Origin: Permianibacter aggregans
GTDB lineage: Bacteria > Pseudomonadota > Gammaproteobacteria > Enterobacterales > Permianibacteraceae
DNA: 64,000 bases
Direction of reading: 5' to 3'
Assembly (NCBI RefSeq): GCF_009756665.1
Contig: NZ_CP037953.1
Location: 186,001 to 250,000 of the forward strand
Made by a program: the position numbers and the translations under genes. The notes beneath the pieces were generated by a model. It searched no databases, was not told the DNA's origin, and was given only the letters and a program-made list of their open reading frames with translations. Shown here in pieces: positions 51,779 to 62,264 of this stretch. Position 1 is the first letter of the stretch; every line of letters begins with the position of its first letter.

Positions 51779-52723
51779 ATGCGTTTGTTGTTGGCCCCGA
51801 TGGAGGGCTTGCTCGATTTTATGCTGCGCGATGTGCTGACCCGCATCGGCGGCATCGACCACTGCGTGACCGAATTCATCCGCATCACCAATACCGTACT
51901 GCCGAAACGCAGCATTCTGCGTATCGCACCGGAACTACAGAACGATTCCAAAACTGCGGCAGGCGTGCCGGTGAAAGTGCAAATCCTCGGTTCCGATCCG
52001 ATCTGCATGGCCGACAACGCCGCCCATATCGCCAGCATGGGCGCCTGGGCGATTGATTTGAACTTCGGTTGCCCGGCAAAGACGGTCAATCGTCATCGCG
52101 GTGGCGCCGTGTTGCTCGATGAGCCAGAATTGATCTTCGACATTGCCCGCGCCGTGCGCTCAGCGGTACCCGCCTCCATTCCCATCAGCGCCAAAATGCG
52201 ACTCGGTTGTAACGACACCGGCAAGATGCTCGACTGCGCCCGCGCATTTGCCGATGCCGGCATGCAGGAATTGGTCGTTCACGGCCGCACCAAAGTGCAG
52301 GGCTACAAACCACCGGCCTATTGGCATCACATCGCGGAAATCAAACATGCCATCAATATTCCCGTGATCGCCAATGGTGAAATCTGGAGTATTGAAGACT
52401 ATTGGCAATGCCGCCGCGAATCCGAATGCGATGACATCATGCTCGGTCGCGGAATGGTGCAAAACCCGGCGCTGGCACTGATGATTCGACAGGGCGAACA
52501 GGAAAAATTGAGTTGGTCGCAAATGCAGCCCTGGTTGCTGCAGTTCTGGCTACAAGTGCAGCAGCATGTCGACGCCCGCCATCAAGGCGGACGCCTGAAG
52601 CAATGGTTCAATTACCTGCGTGATGAATATCCGGAAGCCAGTGAAGATTTCGCCATGATTCGCACGATGACCAAAGCAGATGAGATTTCCGCGTACCTGT
52701 TTGCCGATCGAAAAGCGGCGTGA
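51779..52723 (+). CDS. dusC: tRNA-dihydrouridine(16) synthase DusC
   Basis: A FMN-dependent enzyme that reduces uridine 16 of tRNAs. The start MRLLLAPMEGLLDFMLRDVL is typical of DusC. The catalytic Cys is at 98 in NFGCPAKTVNRHRGGAVL, with FMN-binding IPISAKMRLG and NGEIWSIEDY then MLGRGMVQNPAL. Length is 314 residues (E. coli 315). No obvious ribosome site precedes the ATG. It converges with the hemolysin III-like gene, 6 bp apart. The other Dus paralogues have different N- and C-terminal signatures. Confidence 0.9.
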   Translation: MRLLLAPMEGLLDFMLRDVLTRIGGIDHCVTEFIRITNTVLPKRSILRIAPELQNDSKTAAGVPVKVQILGSDPICMADNAAHIASMGAWAIDLNFGCPAKTVNRHRGGAVLLDEPELIFDIARAVRSAVPASIPISAKMRLGCNDTGKMLDCARAFADAGMQELVVHGRTKVQGYKPPAYWHHIAEIKHAINIPVIANGEIWSIEDYWQCRRESECDDIMLGRGMVQNPALALMIRQGEQEKLSWSQMQPWLLQFWLQVQQHVDARHQGGRLKQWFNYLRDEYPEASEDFAMIRTMTKADEISAYLFADRKAA

Positions 52724-52729
52724 ATGGCT

Positions 52730-53434
52730 TCAGGCCGATATCGGTAATTCGCTGGGGAACGGAATCACGGCAAACAGCACGGCGAAAAAATGCAGCACCG
52801 TGCCGCCAAGAACAAATAGATGCCAAATCGCATGATGAAATGGCAAGCGGCGCCAGACGTAGAACACCACACCGGCGGTATAACTGATGCCACCTGCAAT
52901 CAGAAAAATCAACGCCAGTGATGAAATATTGGCCAGCAACGGTTTGAACGCGATAACGATAAACCAGCCCATCAGCAAGTAAATCGCTACCGAAACTTTA
53001 CTGGATTTACGGCCCAACCAAACGCGACTGACAATGCCGATAATCGCCAGCGTCCAGATGGCTGCGAAGATTCCCCAGCCCCAGGCACCTTCAAGATTGA
53101 CCAGACAGAATGGTGTATAGGTGCCGGCAATCAATAAGTAAATTGCCGAATGATCCAGCGTACGCAGTATGTCTTTGACTTTCAGGTGCGTGACGCTGTG
53201 ATACAGCGTCGATGCCGTGTACAGCAAAATCATCGACAGCCCGAACACCGACACACCAACGATATGTTTGGCGCCACCGTAAACAGCGGCAAATCCCACC
53301 AGCACGGCCAGACCGACAATACCAAGCAGAATGCCGACGCCGTGCGAAATGCTGTTGGCGAGTTCCTCAGCAAAACTGTAGCGTGTCGACGAGGTTGCGC
53401 CCGCATCGAGTTCTCTGCCCATTGTTTTGGTCAT
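52730..53434 (-). CDS. Hemolysin III-like (PAQR) membrane protein
   Basis: A seven-helix membrane protein of the YqfA/hemolysin III branch of PAQR proteins. The family residues are present: ANSISHGVGILLGIVG (about 27-42), TASTLYHSVTHLKVKDILRT, LDHSAIYLLIAGTYTPFCL and the C-terminal FHHAIWHLFVLGGTVLHFFA. Length is 234 residues. Start with GGAG 6 bp upstream. In bacteria the family is linked to membrane fluidity; toxicity in older reports is not established. It ends the serS-side operon. Confidence 0.9.
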   Translation of the reverse strand: MTKTMGRELDAGATSSTRYSFAEELANSISHGVGILLGIVGLAVLVGFAAVYGGAKHIVGVSVFGLSMILLYTASTLYHSVTHLKVKDILRTLDHSAIYLLIAGTYTPFCLVNLEGAWGWGIFAAIWTLAIIGIVSRVWLGRKSSKVSVAIYLLMGWFIVIAFKPLLANISSLALIFLIAGGISYTAGVVFYVWRRLPFHHAIWHLFVLGGTVLHFFAVLFAVIPFPSELPISA

Positions 53435-53458
53435 GACTCACTCCATCTGCGCAACAGA

Positions 53459-53728
53459 CTACTCATAACTACCATCATCACGTTTCTTCAACTCGATGAC
53501 ATCTTCCTGATTTGACTGCTCAGGTCGTTGTCCCGGTTGCCGGCGCTTGCGTGGCGGCGCAATGCCAAATAAACGCAGAGCCGCGTAGAACAAGGCAATG
53601 GCGATCATGGCGCCGACCGCAAACAGAAAACCCCAGAAAAACAGCACGGCACCGACGATAACGAGCGCCAGATAGATCGCTGCGCCAAAAAAGCGGGACA
53701 GTGCGTTTTGCCAATTTCCGGATGCCAT
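53459..53728 (-). CDS. Small membrane protein of unknown function
   Basis: An 89-residue protein with two N-terminal hydrophobic spans (about 14-35 and 37-55) and a hydrophilic tail rich in Arg/Gln/Glu (RKRRQPGQRPEQSNQEDVIE). I do not recognise the family. It sits 21 bp after serS and 24 bp before the hemolysin III-like gene on the same strand, so it is probably in the same transcript. Confidence 0.65.
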   Translation of the reverse strand: MASGNWQNALSRFFGAAIYLALVIVGAVLFFWGFLFAVGAMIAIALFYAALRLFGIAPPRKRRQPGQRPEQSNQEDVIELKKRDDGSYE

Positions 53729-53749
53729 GCCTACTCCGTTTCCTTGTCG

Positions 53750-55051
<1,302 letters not shown>

Positions 55052-55447
55052 TCAATTGAGCAAGCTGCGCGCCAGAGCAAAACCGAGCGCCACCGCCACC
55101 AGACACAACACCATATTGAAACCAACATTCAGCAGCGCTTTAATCAATTCGCCCTGCTGCAACAGCGTGACCGTTTCGACAGCAAAGGTCGAAAACGTCG
55201 TCAACGCACCACAAAAACCAACGATAACCAGCATGCGCACCAGCTCGGAGAACTGGCCGCGGCTGATCGCCAGCAATAAATACCCAGCAATAAATGAGCC
55301 GACAACATTGACCAGTAAGGTCGCCAGCGGGAATCGATCGCCGTACCAATGAAACATCGCAACGCTGGTCAAATAGCGTAACAGAGCCCCTGCAGCGGCA
55401 CCACCAGCAATCGCGGCCAGTACGCTCAACGAAAACACAGGATTCAC
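55052..55447 (-). CDS. crcB: Fluoride ion exporter CrcB (Fluc)
   Basis: A small membrane fluoride channel that removes cytoplasmic fluoride. Motifs [14 protein letters not shown] (about 15-28), [17 protein letters not shown] (about 43-59) and [16 protein letters not shown] (about 77-92) are the Fluc signature. Four helices, 131 residues. The ATG overlaps the rarA stop by four bases (ATGA). No fluoride riboswitch was visible ahead of it, as the gene is internal in the operon. Confidence 0.95.
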   Translation of the reverse strand: MNPVFSLSVLAAIAGGAAAGALLRYLTSVAMFHWYGDRFPLATLLVNVVGSFIAGYLLLAISRGQFSELVRMLVIVGFCGALTTFSTFAVETVTLLQQGELIKALLNVGFNMVLCLVAVALGFALARSLLN

Positions 55448-56772
55448 GGTTTGCTCCGGCCACTCTGGCGGGCTTGTTGGTTCAGTTGCTTCAGCTTTTG
55501 CAGTTTTTCCCGAATCTGGATTTCCATGCCGCGCTCAACCGGCCGGTAATACTGTTGTTCCGCTTTGCCTTCAGGGAAATAGCTCTCGCCAGCGGCAAAC
55601 GCGTTCGGCTCGTCATGGGCGTAACGATAAGCGCGTCCATACCCAAGCTCTTTCATCAGCTTGGTCGGCGCATTGCGCAGGTGAACCGGCACTTCCAGCG
55701 AGCCTTCGTTCTGCACATCGGCGCGGGCTTCGTTGTAGGCCATGTAGGCAGCATTACTTTTTGGTGCACACGCCAAATAAATAACCGCCTGCGCCAGCGC
55801 CAACTCCCCTTCCGGCGAACCGAGTCGCTCTTGCACATCCCAGGCATTCAGGCACAAATCCAACGCCCGCGGGTCGGCGTTACCGATATCCTCGATGGCC
55901 ATGCGCACAATGCGACGCGCCAGGTAAAGACCATCGCATCCGCCATCAAGCATTCGGCATAACCAATACAAGGAGGCATCCGGATCGGAACCGCGCACCG
56001 ATTTATGCAGCGCGGAGATCTGATCGTAAAACTGCTCACCGCCTTTGTCGAAACGGCGGGTTTTCTCGCCGAGCAAGGAGTGCATTGCTGACTCCCCAAC
56101 GACCAGATTTCCTGCTTGTTCTTCAGCCAGATCACTGGCGATTTCGAGCAGGTTCAGCAAACGCCGGGCATCACCGTCAGCCAGCGCGATCAATTTTTCG
56201 GTGACCTGGTCTTCGAGCTGCAATGGCATCGAGCCCAAGCCGCGCTCAGGGTCAGTCAGAGCCCGTTGCAACACCAACCGCAACTCATCGTCGGTCAACG
56301 ATTTCAGCACATAAACACGGGCTCGCGACAGCAGCGCTGAGTTCAATTCAAATGAAGGATTTTCGGTCGTTGCGCCAATAAAAATCAGCGTGCCGTCTTC
56401 GACAAATGGAAAAAATGCATCCTGCTGTGATTTGTTGAAGCGATGCACTTCGTCGACAAACATGATCGTGCGTTTGCCCATGGCCAGGCGCTGTTGTGCC
56501 CGTGCCACCGCTTCGCGAATGTCTTTGACACCGGCCAGTACCGCCGAAATATTCTCGATATCGGCATTGACGGTATTGGCAATCATCGTCGCCAGCGTGG
56601 TCTTGCCGGTGCCTGGCGGCCCCCACAAAATCATTGAGTGCGTGTGGCCCTGTTCCAGCACCCGGCGCAGCGGCTTTCCCGGCCCCAACAAATGCGACTG
56701 GCCGATGTACTCGGCCAGTGTGCGTGGCCGCATGCGCGCAGCCAGGGGTTGGAAAGCGGGGTCGGTTTTCAC
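55444..56772 (-). CDS. rarA: Replication-associated recombination protein RarA (MgsA)
   Basis: An AAA+ ATPase acting at stalled replication forks. Walker A is GPPGTGKTT (51-59) and the Walker B region is [19 protein letters not shown] (about 103-121). Sensor segment [20 protein letters not shown] follows. The C-terminal tetramerisation region has [20 protein letters not shown] and [20 protein letters not shown]. Length of 442 residues matches E. coli RarA (447). It lies between lolA and crcB in the conserved order. Confidence 0.96.
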   Translation of the reverse strand: MKTDPAFQPLAARMRPRTLAEYIGQSHLLGPGKPLRRVLEQGHTHSMILWGPPGTGKTTLATMIANTVNADIENISAVLAGVKDIREAVARAQQRLAMGKRTIMFVDEVHRFNKSQQDAFFPFVEDGTLIFIGATTENPSFELNSALLSRARVYVLKSLTDDELRLVLQRALTDPERGLGSMPLQLEDQVTEKLIALADGDARRLLNLLEIASDLAEEQAGNLVVGESAMHSLLGEKTRRFDKGGEQFYDQISALHKSVRGSDPDASLYWLCRMLDGGCDGLYLARRIVRMAIEDIGNADPRALDLCLNAWDVQERLGSPEGELALAQAVIYLACAPKSNAAYMAYNEARADVQNEGSLEVPVHLRNAPTKLMKELGYGRAYRYAHDEPNAFAAGESYFPEGKAEQQYYRPVERGMEIQIREKLQKLKQLNQQARQSGRSKP

Positions 56773-56800
56773 GCGAGGACTCTGTTATCCGGGAACTTCG

Positions 56801-57421
56801 TTATTCCGTATGCCGCCGATTATCAATCAAGTCGGCGTTTTCTGGTGGCGTAAATTGAAAGCGCGAGTCATCGAGTTTGATATTGGTTTTCGCATCCGTG
56901 AACAGCACCTGCGTGTGACTGCCAAGACTGTCCTGCAGATTCAATTCAACCAACACGCCATTGGCAAAGCGCAATTCGATTTTCTCGAAATTGGCGCCCA
57001 AGTCTTTTGGCGTCAGCACGTATTCATTGGCGCTCTTGGCGTTGATATGAAAACTGTTGATCAGTGATTGCCGATCGGACGATAACAATAACGCCGGCGT
57101 CGCGCCCAGTTGTTGCTCCAGATCATTGACGGTGACGCTGTCGATATCCGGCTCGTAAATCCACAGCTCTTTGCCGGTGCTGATCAGCAGCTGCTGATAG
57201 GGCTTGTTGACCTCCCAGCGGAATTTACCTGGATGGCGAAGCTCGAATTTGCCACTGCTTTTTTCCCCTTTCTGGCCCTGGGCATGGCTGACGATCTGCT
57301 GGAACTGGGCCGAATAGCTGTTGGTTTTGTCGAGGAGTGTCGACAGTTGATCGGCGGCCGATTGCGCCAGCAGCGAGGCGCTGGTCAGCAGCGCCAATCC
57401 GGCAACGAGTAAGCGATTCAT
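56801..57421 (-). CDS. lolA: Outer-membrane lipoprotein carrier protein LolA
   Basis: Periplasmic chaperone that carries lipoproteins from LolCDE to LolB. The start MNRLLVAGLALLTSASLL at 57421 has AGGGAG upstream; the signal peptide is cleaved near residue 20. The family pattern is visible in YSAQFQQIVSHAQGQKGEKS and SGKFELRHPGKFRWEVNKPY followed by LLISTGKELWIYEPD (about 20-90). Length is 206 residues. It comes between ftsK and rarA; the intervening 278 bp hold a palindromic repeat copy. Confidence 0.93.
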   Translation of the reverse strand: MNRLLVAGLALLTSASLLAQSAADQLSTLLDKTNSYSAQFQQIVSHAQGQKGEKSSGKFELRHPGKFRWEVNKPYQQLLISTGKELWIYEPDIDSVTVNDLEQQLGATPALLLSSDRQSLINSFHINAKSANEYVLTPKDLGANFEKIELRFANGVLVELNLQDSLGSHTQVLFTDAKTNIKLDDSRFQFTPPENADLIDNRRHTE

Positions 57422-57493
57422 GAAACTCCCTGATAAACCTGTGGAGGTAGCCAAGAGACTATCCTCTCGGCCTGAGTACCAACTGAACGGCAA

Positions 57494-57696
57494 AAGCCAT
57501 CTCAAAAATGGTCTGGGCGATGGTGAGATACGCGAATAGGAGCGGAGGAACCGGAGTTTACAAGTAGTAAATGAGGATTGTTAATCACATCCATATGATT
57601 TCCCCTCCGGGTTCCACGAAAGTCCGCTCCTGGCGGACTTTTCCGAGCACCGCATTCGCGTAGATCACCGAGTTCCAGGCATTTTTGATATGGCTT
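57494..57696. repeat. Palindromic dispersed element, copy 2 (203 bp)
   Basis: Same terminal inverted repeats as copy 1, with one mismatch (left AAGCCATCTCAAAAAT 57494-57509; right ATTTTTGATATGGCTT 57681-57696). The shared interior includes GGAACCGGAGTTTAC and ATGAGGATT. It carries an extra 63 bp between GAGGATT and CCGAGCAC that is missing from copy 1 and includes the hairpin AAGTCCGC-TCCTG-GCGGACTT (57620-57640). The right end is 3 bp from the ftsK stop codon. Confidence 0.85.
57620..57640. repeat. Hairpin inside palindromic element copy 2
   Basis: Perfect 8-bp stem AAGTCCGC / GCGGACTT with a TCCTG loop, followed by TT. It lies in the 63-bp segment absent from copy 1. It could end or pause transcription coming from ftsK toward lolA, but the T-run after it on that strand is short. 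Confidence 0.7.
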
Positions 57697-57699
57697 CTA

Positions 57700-60039
57700 T
57701 TATACCGGCGGTGGCGCCAACACTTCACGATTCCCGTTCGAGGCCATTGAGCTGACCACGCCCTGGGCTTCCATTTCTTCGACCAGACGGGCGGCGCGGT
57801 TGTAGCCGATTTTGAATTTGCGCTGGATTAGCGATACCGACACCCGGCGCTGCTCAGTAATGAAATACACGGCCTCGTCGTACAGCGCGTCACGATCTTC
57901 ACTGCCACCGCTACCACTGTCGCCCACGCCATCAAGGCCAGTCAGCGATTCGCTATCGACACCGCCCTTGGTAATGGCATCGATATAATTCGGCTCGCCA
58001 CGCTTGCGCCAATCATCAACAACGCGGTGCACTTCCTCGTCAGCAACATAGGCACCGTGAACACGGGTCGGCACCGAGGTGCCCGGCGGCAGGTACAGCA
58101 TGTCGCCCTGACCGAGCAGTTGCTCCGCCCCCTGCTGGTCGAGAATCGTACGCGAGTCGATACGCGAGGATACCTGGAAGGCAATCCGGGTCGGCACGTT
58201 GGCCTTAATCAAACCGGTAATGACATCGACCGATGGACGCTGGGTCGCCAGGATCAGGTGAATGCCGGCCGCACGCGCTTTCTGGGCGATACGAGCGATC
58301 AGTTCTTCCACCTTTTTGCCGACAATCATCATCATGTCGGCCAGCTCGTCGATGACAACGACAACAGCCGGCAGGGTTTCCAGCGTCGGCGGCGTTTGGT
58401 CGAAATTCTGGTCAGGTTTAAATAACGGATCAGTAATCGGTTCGCCGGCTTTGATCGCGTCTTCCACTTTACGATTGAAACCGGCCAGATTGCGCACGCC
58501 CATCGCCGCCATCAGCTTGTAACGCCGATCCATTTCGGCAACGGCCCAACGTAGCGCGTTGGCGGCATCTTTCATGTCAGTGACGACCGGCGCCAGCAAA
58601 TGCGGGATATCGGCATAAACCGACAGCTCAAGCATTTTCGGATCGATCATGATCAGGCGCAGTTGTTCCGGCGTCGATTTGTACAGCATCGACAACAGCA
58701 TTGCATTCAAACCGACTGATTTACCGGAACCGGTGGTACCGGCCACGAGCAGGTGTGGCATCTTCGCCAAATCGACAACAACCGGCTGGCCGGCGATGTC
58801 TTTGCCAAGCGCCATCGACAGCGGTGATTTCGAGTCGTCAAATTCGCGCGAGGCAATCACTTCACGCAGGCTGACCGATTCACGCTGCTCGTTCGGCACT
58901 TCCAGACCGACAGTCGATTTACCGGGAATGACCTCAACGACACGCACCGATTGCACCGCGAGTGCACGCGCCAAGTCTTTCGCCAAATTGGTGACACGCG
59001 AGGCCTTGATGCCCGGCGCCAAATCCATTTCAAAACGGGTGATGACCGGACCCGGATTGACCGCTACGACTTGCACGTCGATGCCGAAATCACGCAGCTT
59101 CAATTCGACCAGCCGCGACATCGCTTCCAACGCGCTTTCGGAAATGCCTTTCTTGTTCGGGCCGGCATCACGCAACAAATTGACTGATGGCGTTTCGCCT
59201 TCGACCGGCTCTTCAAACAGTTTTTGTTGTTTTTCTTTGTGTTGCTGTTTCTCGACCCGTGGCGCTACGGCGATTTTCTCGACAACCGGCTCAATCTTGA
59301 CTGGTTTGCGTTCTTTCAAACGCTCCTGCTCGCGCCGGAACAGATCATCGCGCTCTTCGCGGGCAACGGCTGCCGCGCGCTTGTCTTCATAATCTTCATC
59401 GGCTTTCGCCATCTTTGACCACAGCGCGCCAACACCGGACAGCACCGCCCGCCCCAAGGATTCCATCAACCGAAACCAACTCAGGCCGGAAAACAACGTA
59501 ATACCAATGATGAACAGCGCCAACGCCACCAGCGTGCTGCCGGAAGAAGCCAGATGTGCGGTCAATTCGGCATCGAGAAAATGGCCCAGCACACCACCGG
59601 ATTTGTAAGCAGCGATCGAGGCCGGATCATCAAAATGGCGGGCGCACAGCATCGTCGCGCCAAAAAACAACAGCACAAAGCCACCGGCCTTGGTCAGCCA
59701 AACCGAGCGGCTTGGCAGATCGTGACGATTATCGAACAGTACCCAAGTAATGAATGCCAGCGCCAGCGGCAACAACCAAACGGCGTAGCCGACCAGGAAC
59801 AGGCCAACATCGGCAAACCAGGCGCCGAACGGGCCCATCCAGTTATCGACCTTCGGCGTCGAGCTGCGAAAACTCCAGGCAACATCGGTCGGGTCGAAGC
59901 TGAGCAGTGACAGCAGTAATACCAGCACCAGCAGACCCAGACTCAGTATTCCCGCCTCAAACAAGCGAACGCGCACCGTTTCCGGCAGCTTGATGCCTTC
60001 GGAGCGCGCGGGCTTGGATTTACGGGTTGCCTGAGACAT
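57700..60039 (-). CDS. ftsK: DNA translocase FtsK
   Basis: Septal DNA pump for chromosome dimer resolution and cell division. The N-terminal membrane part has about four helices (30-185). A short linker with charged Lys/Glu stretches runs to about 290. The alpha/beta motor domains contain the Walker A loop [16 protein letters not shown] (433-448) and a Walker B-like [18 protein letters not shown], then [20 protein letters not shown]. The C-terminal gamma winged-helix is [20 protein letters not shown] followed by [15 protein letters not shown] (KOPS-reading). Length of 779 residues is short compared with E. coli (1329), because of the linker. Confidence 0.96.
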   Translation of the reverse strand: MSQATRKSKPARSEGIKLPETVRVRLFEAGILSLGLLVLVLLLSLLSFDPTDVAWSFRSSTPKVDNWMGPFGAWFADVGLFLVGYAVWLLPLALAFITWVLFDNRHDLPSRSVWLTKAGGFVLLFFGATMLCARHFDDPASIAAYKSGGVLGHFLDAELTAHLASSGSTLVALALFIIGITLFSGLSWFRLMESLGRAVLSGVGALWSKMAKADEDYEDKRAAAVAREERDDLFRREQERLKERKPVKIEPVVEKIAVAPRVEKQQHKEKQQKLFEEPVEGETPSVNLLRDAGPNKKGISESALEAMSRLVELKLRDFGIDVQVVAVNPGPVITRFEMDLAPGIKASRVTNLAKDLARALAVQSVRVVEVIPGKSTVGLEVPNEQRESVSLREVIASREFDDSKSPLSMALGKDIAGQPVVVDLAKMPHLLVAGTTGSGKSVGLNAMLLSMLYKSTPEQLRLIMIDPKMLELSVYADIPHLLAPVVTDMKDAANALRWAVAEMDRRYKLMAAMGVRNLAGFNRKVEDAIKAGEPITDPLFKPDQNFDQTPPTLETLPAVVVVIDELADMMMIVGKKVEELIARIAQKARAAGIHLILATQRPSVDVITGLIKANVPTRIAFQVSSRIDSRTILDQQGAEQLLGQGDMLYLPPGTSVPTRVHGAYVADEEVHRVVDDWRKRGEPNYIDAITKGGVDSESLTGLDGVGDSGSGGSEDRDALYDEAVYFITEQRRVSVSLIQRKFKIGYNRAARLVEEMEAQGVVSSMASNGNREVLAPPPV

Positions 60040-60153
60040 AAGGGCTGTTTACCTTTAAGATTTTTGATGAGATAAAGATGCTATTTTACTGATTTATATA
60101 GTGATTGTTCGTTAAGTTATCACAGTTTAAGGCGAAGTCCTACGGCCAAACAG

Positions 60154-60178
60154 AAAGAGCAGCCTGAAGCTGCCCTTT
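60154..60178 (-). terminator. Weak terminator after the cation/proton antiporter gene
   Basis: Imperfect stem AAAGAGCAGC / GCTGCCCTTT with a CTGAA loop; on the minus strand it is followed by TTTCTGTTT. One internal mismatch and a poor T-run make the call tentative. Confidence 0.45.
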
Positions 60179-60184
60179 GCTGAT

Positions 60185-61483
60185 TCAAGCCTCTTTGCCG
60201 GCCGGTTTGTCCTGGCTTTCCGTGGCTTCTGGCGTCGGCTCAGATTCGACCCGCTCCGGTTTGGCCGCCGCTTTAGCCTGCGATGGCATCGCCTCAGCCT
60301 GCTCAATGATCTTGCCGTCACCGTAACGCAGCACACCAACGGTCAGCAGCAGCGCAGACATCAAGACCAGCAACATCAGCGTACCGCCCGGCAGATTGGC
60401 GATTTTCTGTGATTCGGGAATAGTCAGGAACAACAAAATCGTAATCAGTCCGCGCGGAGCAAACCAGACCAAAGGCTCCAGCGACTTGCCGCCACCAAAA
60501 CTGCGCACCAGCAAAGGCCTTGGCAGGAAGCAGCAGATCAACAGCAGACCGGCGTACAGCCAGACTTCAAACGATACCAGATCAGACAGCAGGGTCTGAT
60601 AACCAAGCAATACGAAGAAGAAGGTGCGAACGATGAACGTCGCCTCGGCGGTCAGGTGTTTGAAGGCATCCAGTTCGACGTTGAATTCCGGGTCATGCAT
60701 GCGCTCGAACATCGGGATCCGGCGTAGCAGGAAGGTATTGTTCAGAATAAGGCCCATGACCATGACCAGGATCAGCGGCGCCAGGCCCATCAGCTTGCCA
60801 CCAGCATAGAGCATCGCGATACCGGCAATCATCGGCACGAAGCGCACGTGGGCTTCGATACGGTTGATCAGCCAGTACAGCGCGACGGCGAAAATCACGC
60901 CAACCGCCGTCGAAACGATGATATTGCCGATGGAAAACAGCGCCGTGAAGCCAAAACCGCCCTTGCCATCAAGCAAGGCATAGAACAACAGCACGCCGAG
61001 AATGTCGGAAATCGAGCTTTCATAGACGACGAATTCACGGAATTTCGGCGACAGGTTGCGTGCCGCCGGAATCGCTACCGCGCTACTGATTACCGCCACC
61101 GGCACCGCCGACAGCCAGGCCATCCGCCACTCGGCGCCAAGGCCATAGTGGAAAACGCAAGCAGCCAGAAAGCCGGTAATCGCCAAACCAATCGCGGCGC
61201 TGGCCACAGCCCGGCCCATAATGCCCATCTTGTCGCGGGTCAGTGAAAGATCCAGCGCGCCTTCCAGCACAATCAGGATCAGACCCATGGTGCCAATGAC
61301 CGGCAACAGGTTGCCCACCAGCGGGATTTCCCAACCGACCGAATCCATGCCGATGCGAATCAGAATACCGGAGCCGATCAGCAGCACAACCGACGGAATC
61401 CGAACGTGCTTGGCGCCCAGGTCAAACACATAGGAAATCAGCACGACCAGCGTTAGCGCCAGCAGAATAATATTGTTATCCAA
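60185..61483 (-). CDS. CPA1-type cation/proton antiporter
   Basis: A 432-residue membrane protein with 12 or so helices. Family features: GLILIVLEGALDLSLTRDKM (about 68-87), the Asp pair in YESSISDILGVLLFYALLD (about 154-172, the Asp expected in ion binding) and the late ARGLITILLFLTIP. The tail (about 385-432) is a hydrophilic, Glu/Lys/Ala-rich segment that looks disordered. It could export Na+ or K+ against protons. It lies between ftsK and lrp, where most relatives have no such gene. Confidence 0.82.
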   Translation of the reverse strand: MDNNIILLALTLVVLISYVFDLGAKHVRIPSVVLLIGSGILIRIGMDSVGWEIPLVGNLLPVIGTMGLILIVLEGALDLSLTRDKMGIMGRAVASAAIGLAITGFLAACVFHYGLGAEWRMAWLSAVPVAVISSAVAIPAARNLSPKFREFVVYESSISDILGVLLFYALLDGKGGFGFTALFSIGNIIVSTAVGVIFAVALYWLINRIEAHVRFVPMIAGIAMLYAGGKLMGLAPLILVMVMGLILNNTFLLRRIPMFERMHDPEFNVELDAFKHLTAEATFIVRTFFFVLLGYQTLLSDLVSFEVWLYAGLLLICCFLPRPLLVRSFGGGKSLEPLVWFAPRGLITILLFLTIPESQKIANLPGGTLMLLVLMSALLLTVGVLRYGDGKIIEQAEAMPSQAKAAAKPERVESEPTPEATESQDKPAGKEA

Positions 61484-61587
61484 TTAAACCTTCCTCCAGC
61501 AGGCGAAACGGCAGATATGCCGTGTCACCTTCAGATGCGGCGCGCACTTTCGCAAAACTACTCCGTGCCTGCAAGGGCCAATGCGGC

Positions 61588-62082
61588 TCAAGAGGCATCC
61601 GGAATCGGTATCGACACCGTTTCCTTTACCTCCTCCATGACCACATAGGAACGCGAGCCGGCGACATGCGGCAAAGTCAGCAGGGTTTCGCCGAGCAGCT
61701 TGCGGTAAGCCTGCATATCAGCAACCCGAGCCTTGATCAGGTAATCGAAATCGCCGGAAACCAGATGGCATTCCAGCACCTGCGGCAGCATGACCACGGC
61801 CTCCTTGAACGAAGCGAACACATCGGAGGCGGTGCGAGTCAGGCGAATTTCGACAAACACCAGCAGACCGGCCGAGAGTTTGGCTGGCGTCAGTTTGGCG
61901 TAATAGCCTTGAATATAGCCCTCGTCTTCCAGGCGTTTGACCCGTTCCAGGCAAGGCGTTGGACTTAAGCCCACCCTTTTCGCCAGCTCGACGTTGGCCA
62001 GCCGGCCATCACGCTGAAGCTCGCGCAGAATTCGACGGTCAACTTTATCTAGTTGATTAATCAGGACTTTTCTTGCTCTCAC
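61588..62082 (-). CDS. lrp: Leucine-responsive regulator Lrp (Lrp/AsnC family)
   Basis: A 164-residue Lrp protein. GTG start (62082), no Shine-Dalgarno seen. The N-terminal HTH (about 10-65) has KVDRRILRELQRDGRLANVE and LAKRVGLSPTPCLERVKRLE, identical in style to E. coli Lrp. The C-terminal RAM domain (about 72-150) includes VFVEIRLTRTASDVFASFKE and VLECHLVSGDFDYLIKARVA for effector binding. It is divergent from ald; three phased repeats in between are probable binding sites. Confidence 0.95.
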   Translation of the reverse strand: MRARKVLINQLDKVDRRILRELQRDGRLANVELAKRVGLSPTPCLERVKRLEDEGYIQGYYAKLTPAKLSAGLLVFVEIRLTRTASDVFASFKEAVVMLPQVLECHLVSGDFDYLIKARVADMQAYRKLLGETLLTLPHVAGSRSYVVMEEVKETVSIPIPDAS

Positions 62083-62090
62083 AGGATTTT

Positions 62091-62160
62091 ATTCTGCCAA
62101 ACGTTTAAAAAGGCTTACGGATACTGCCAAACAGTCTATTACAGAGCAATATTCTGGCAA
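62091..62160. promoter_or_regulatory. Three phased repeats in the lrp-ald control region
   Basis: ATTCTGCCAA (62091), ATACTGCCAA (62121) and ATTCTGGCAA (62151) are spaced exactly 30 bp, near three helical turns. Extended to 12 bases, the three read ATTCTGCCAAAC, ATACTGCCAAAC and ATTCTGGCAAAT. A degenerate ATCTGTTGC at 62181 may continue the phase. An Lrp octamer wraps DNA through sites on one face with about 31-bp steps. Binding by the divergent Lrp is therefore the likely meaning, by inference. Confidence 0.7.
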
Positions 62161-62264
62161 ATAACAATTAAAATAGTGAAATCTGTTGCTTATGCATTTG
62201 TTGTCAGACCATTTCTACTATTCAGCCCCCCCAACAACCGGCCCAGTCCGGAGGAGTCAGAACC

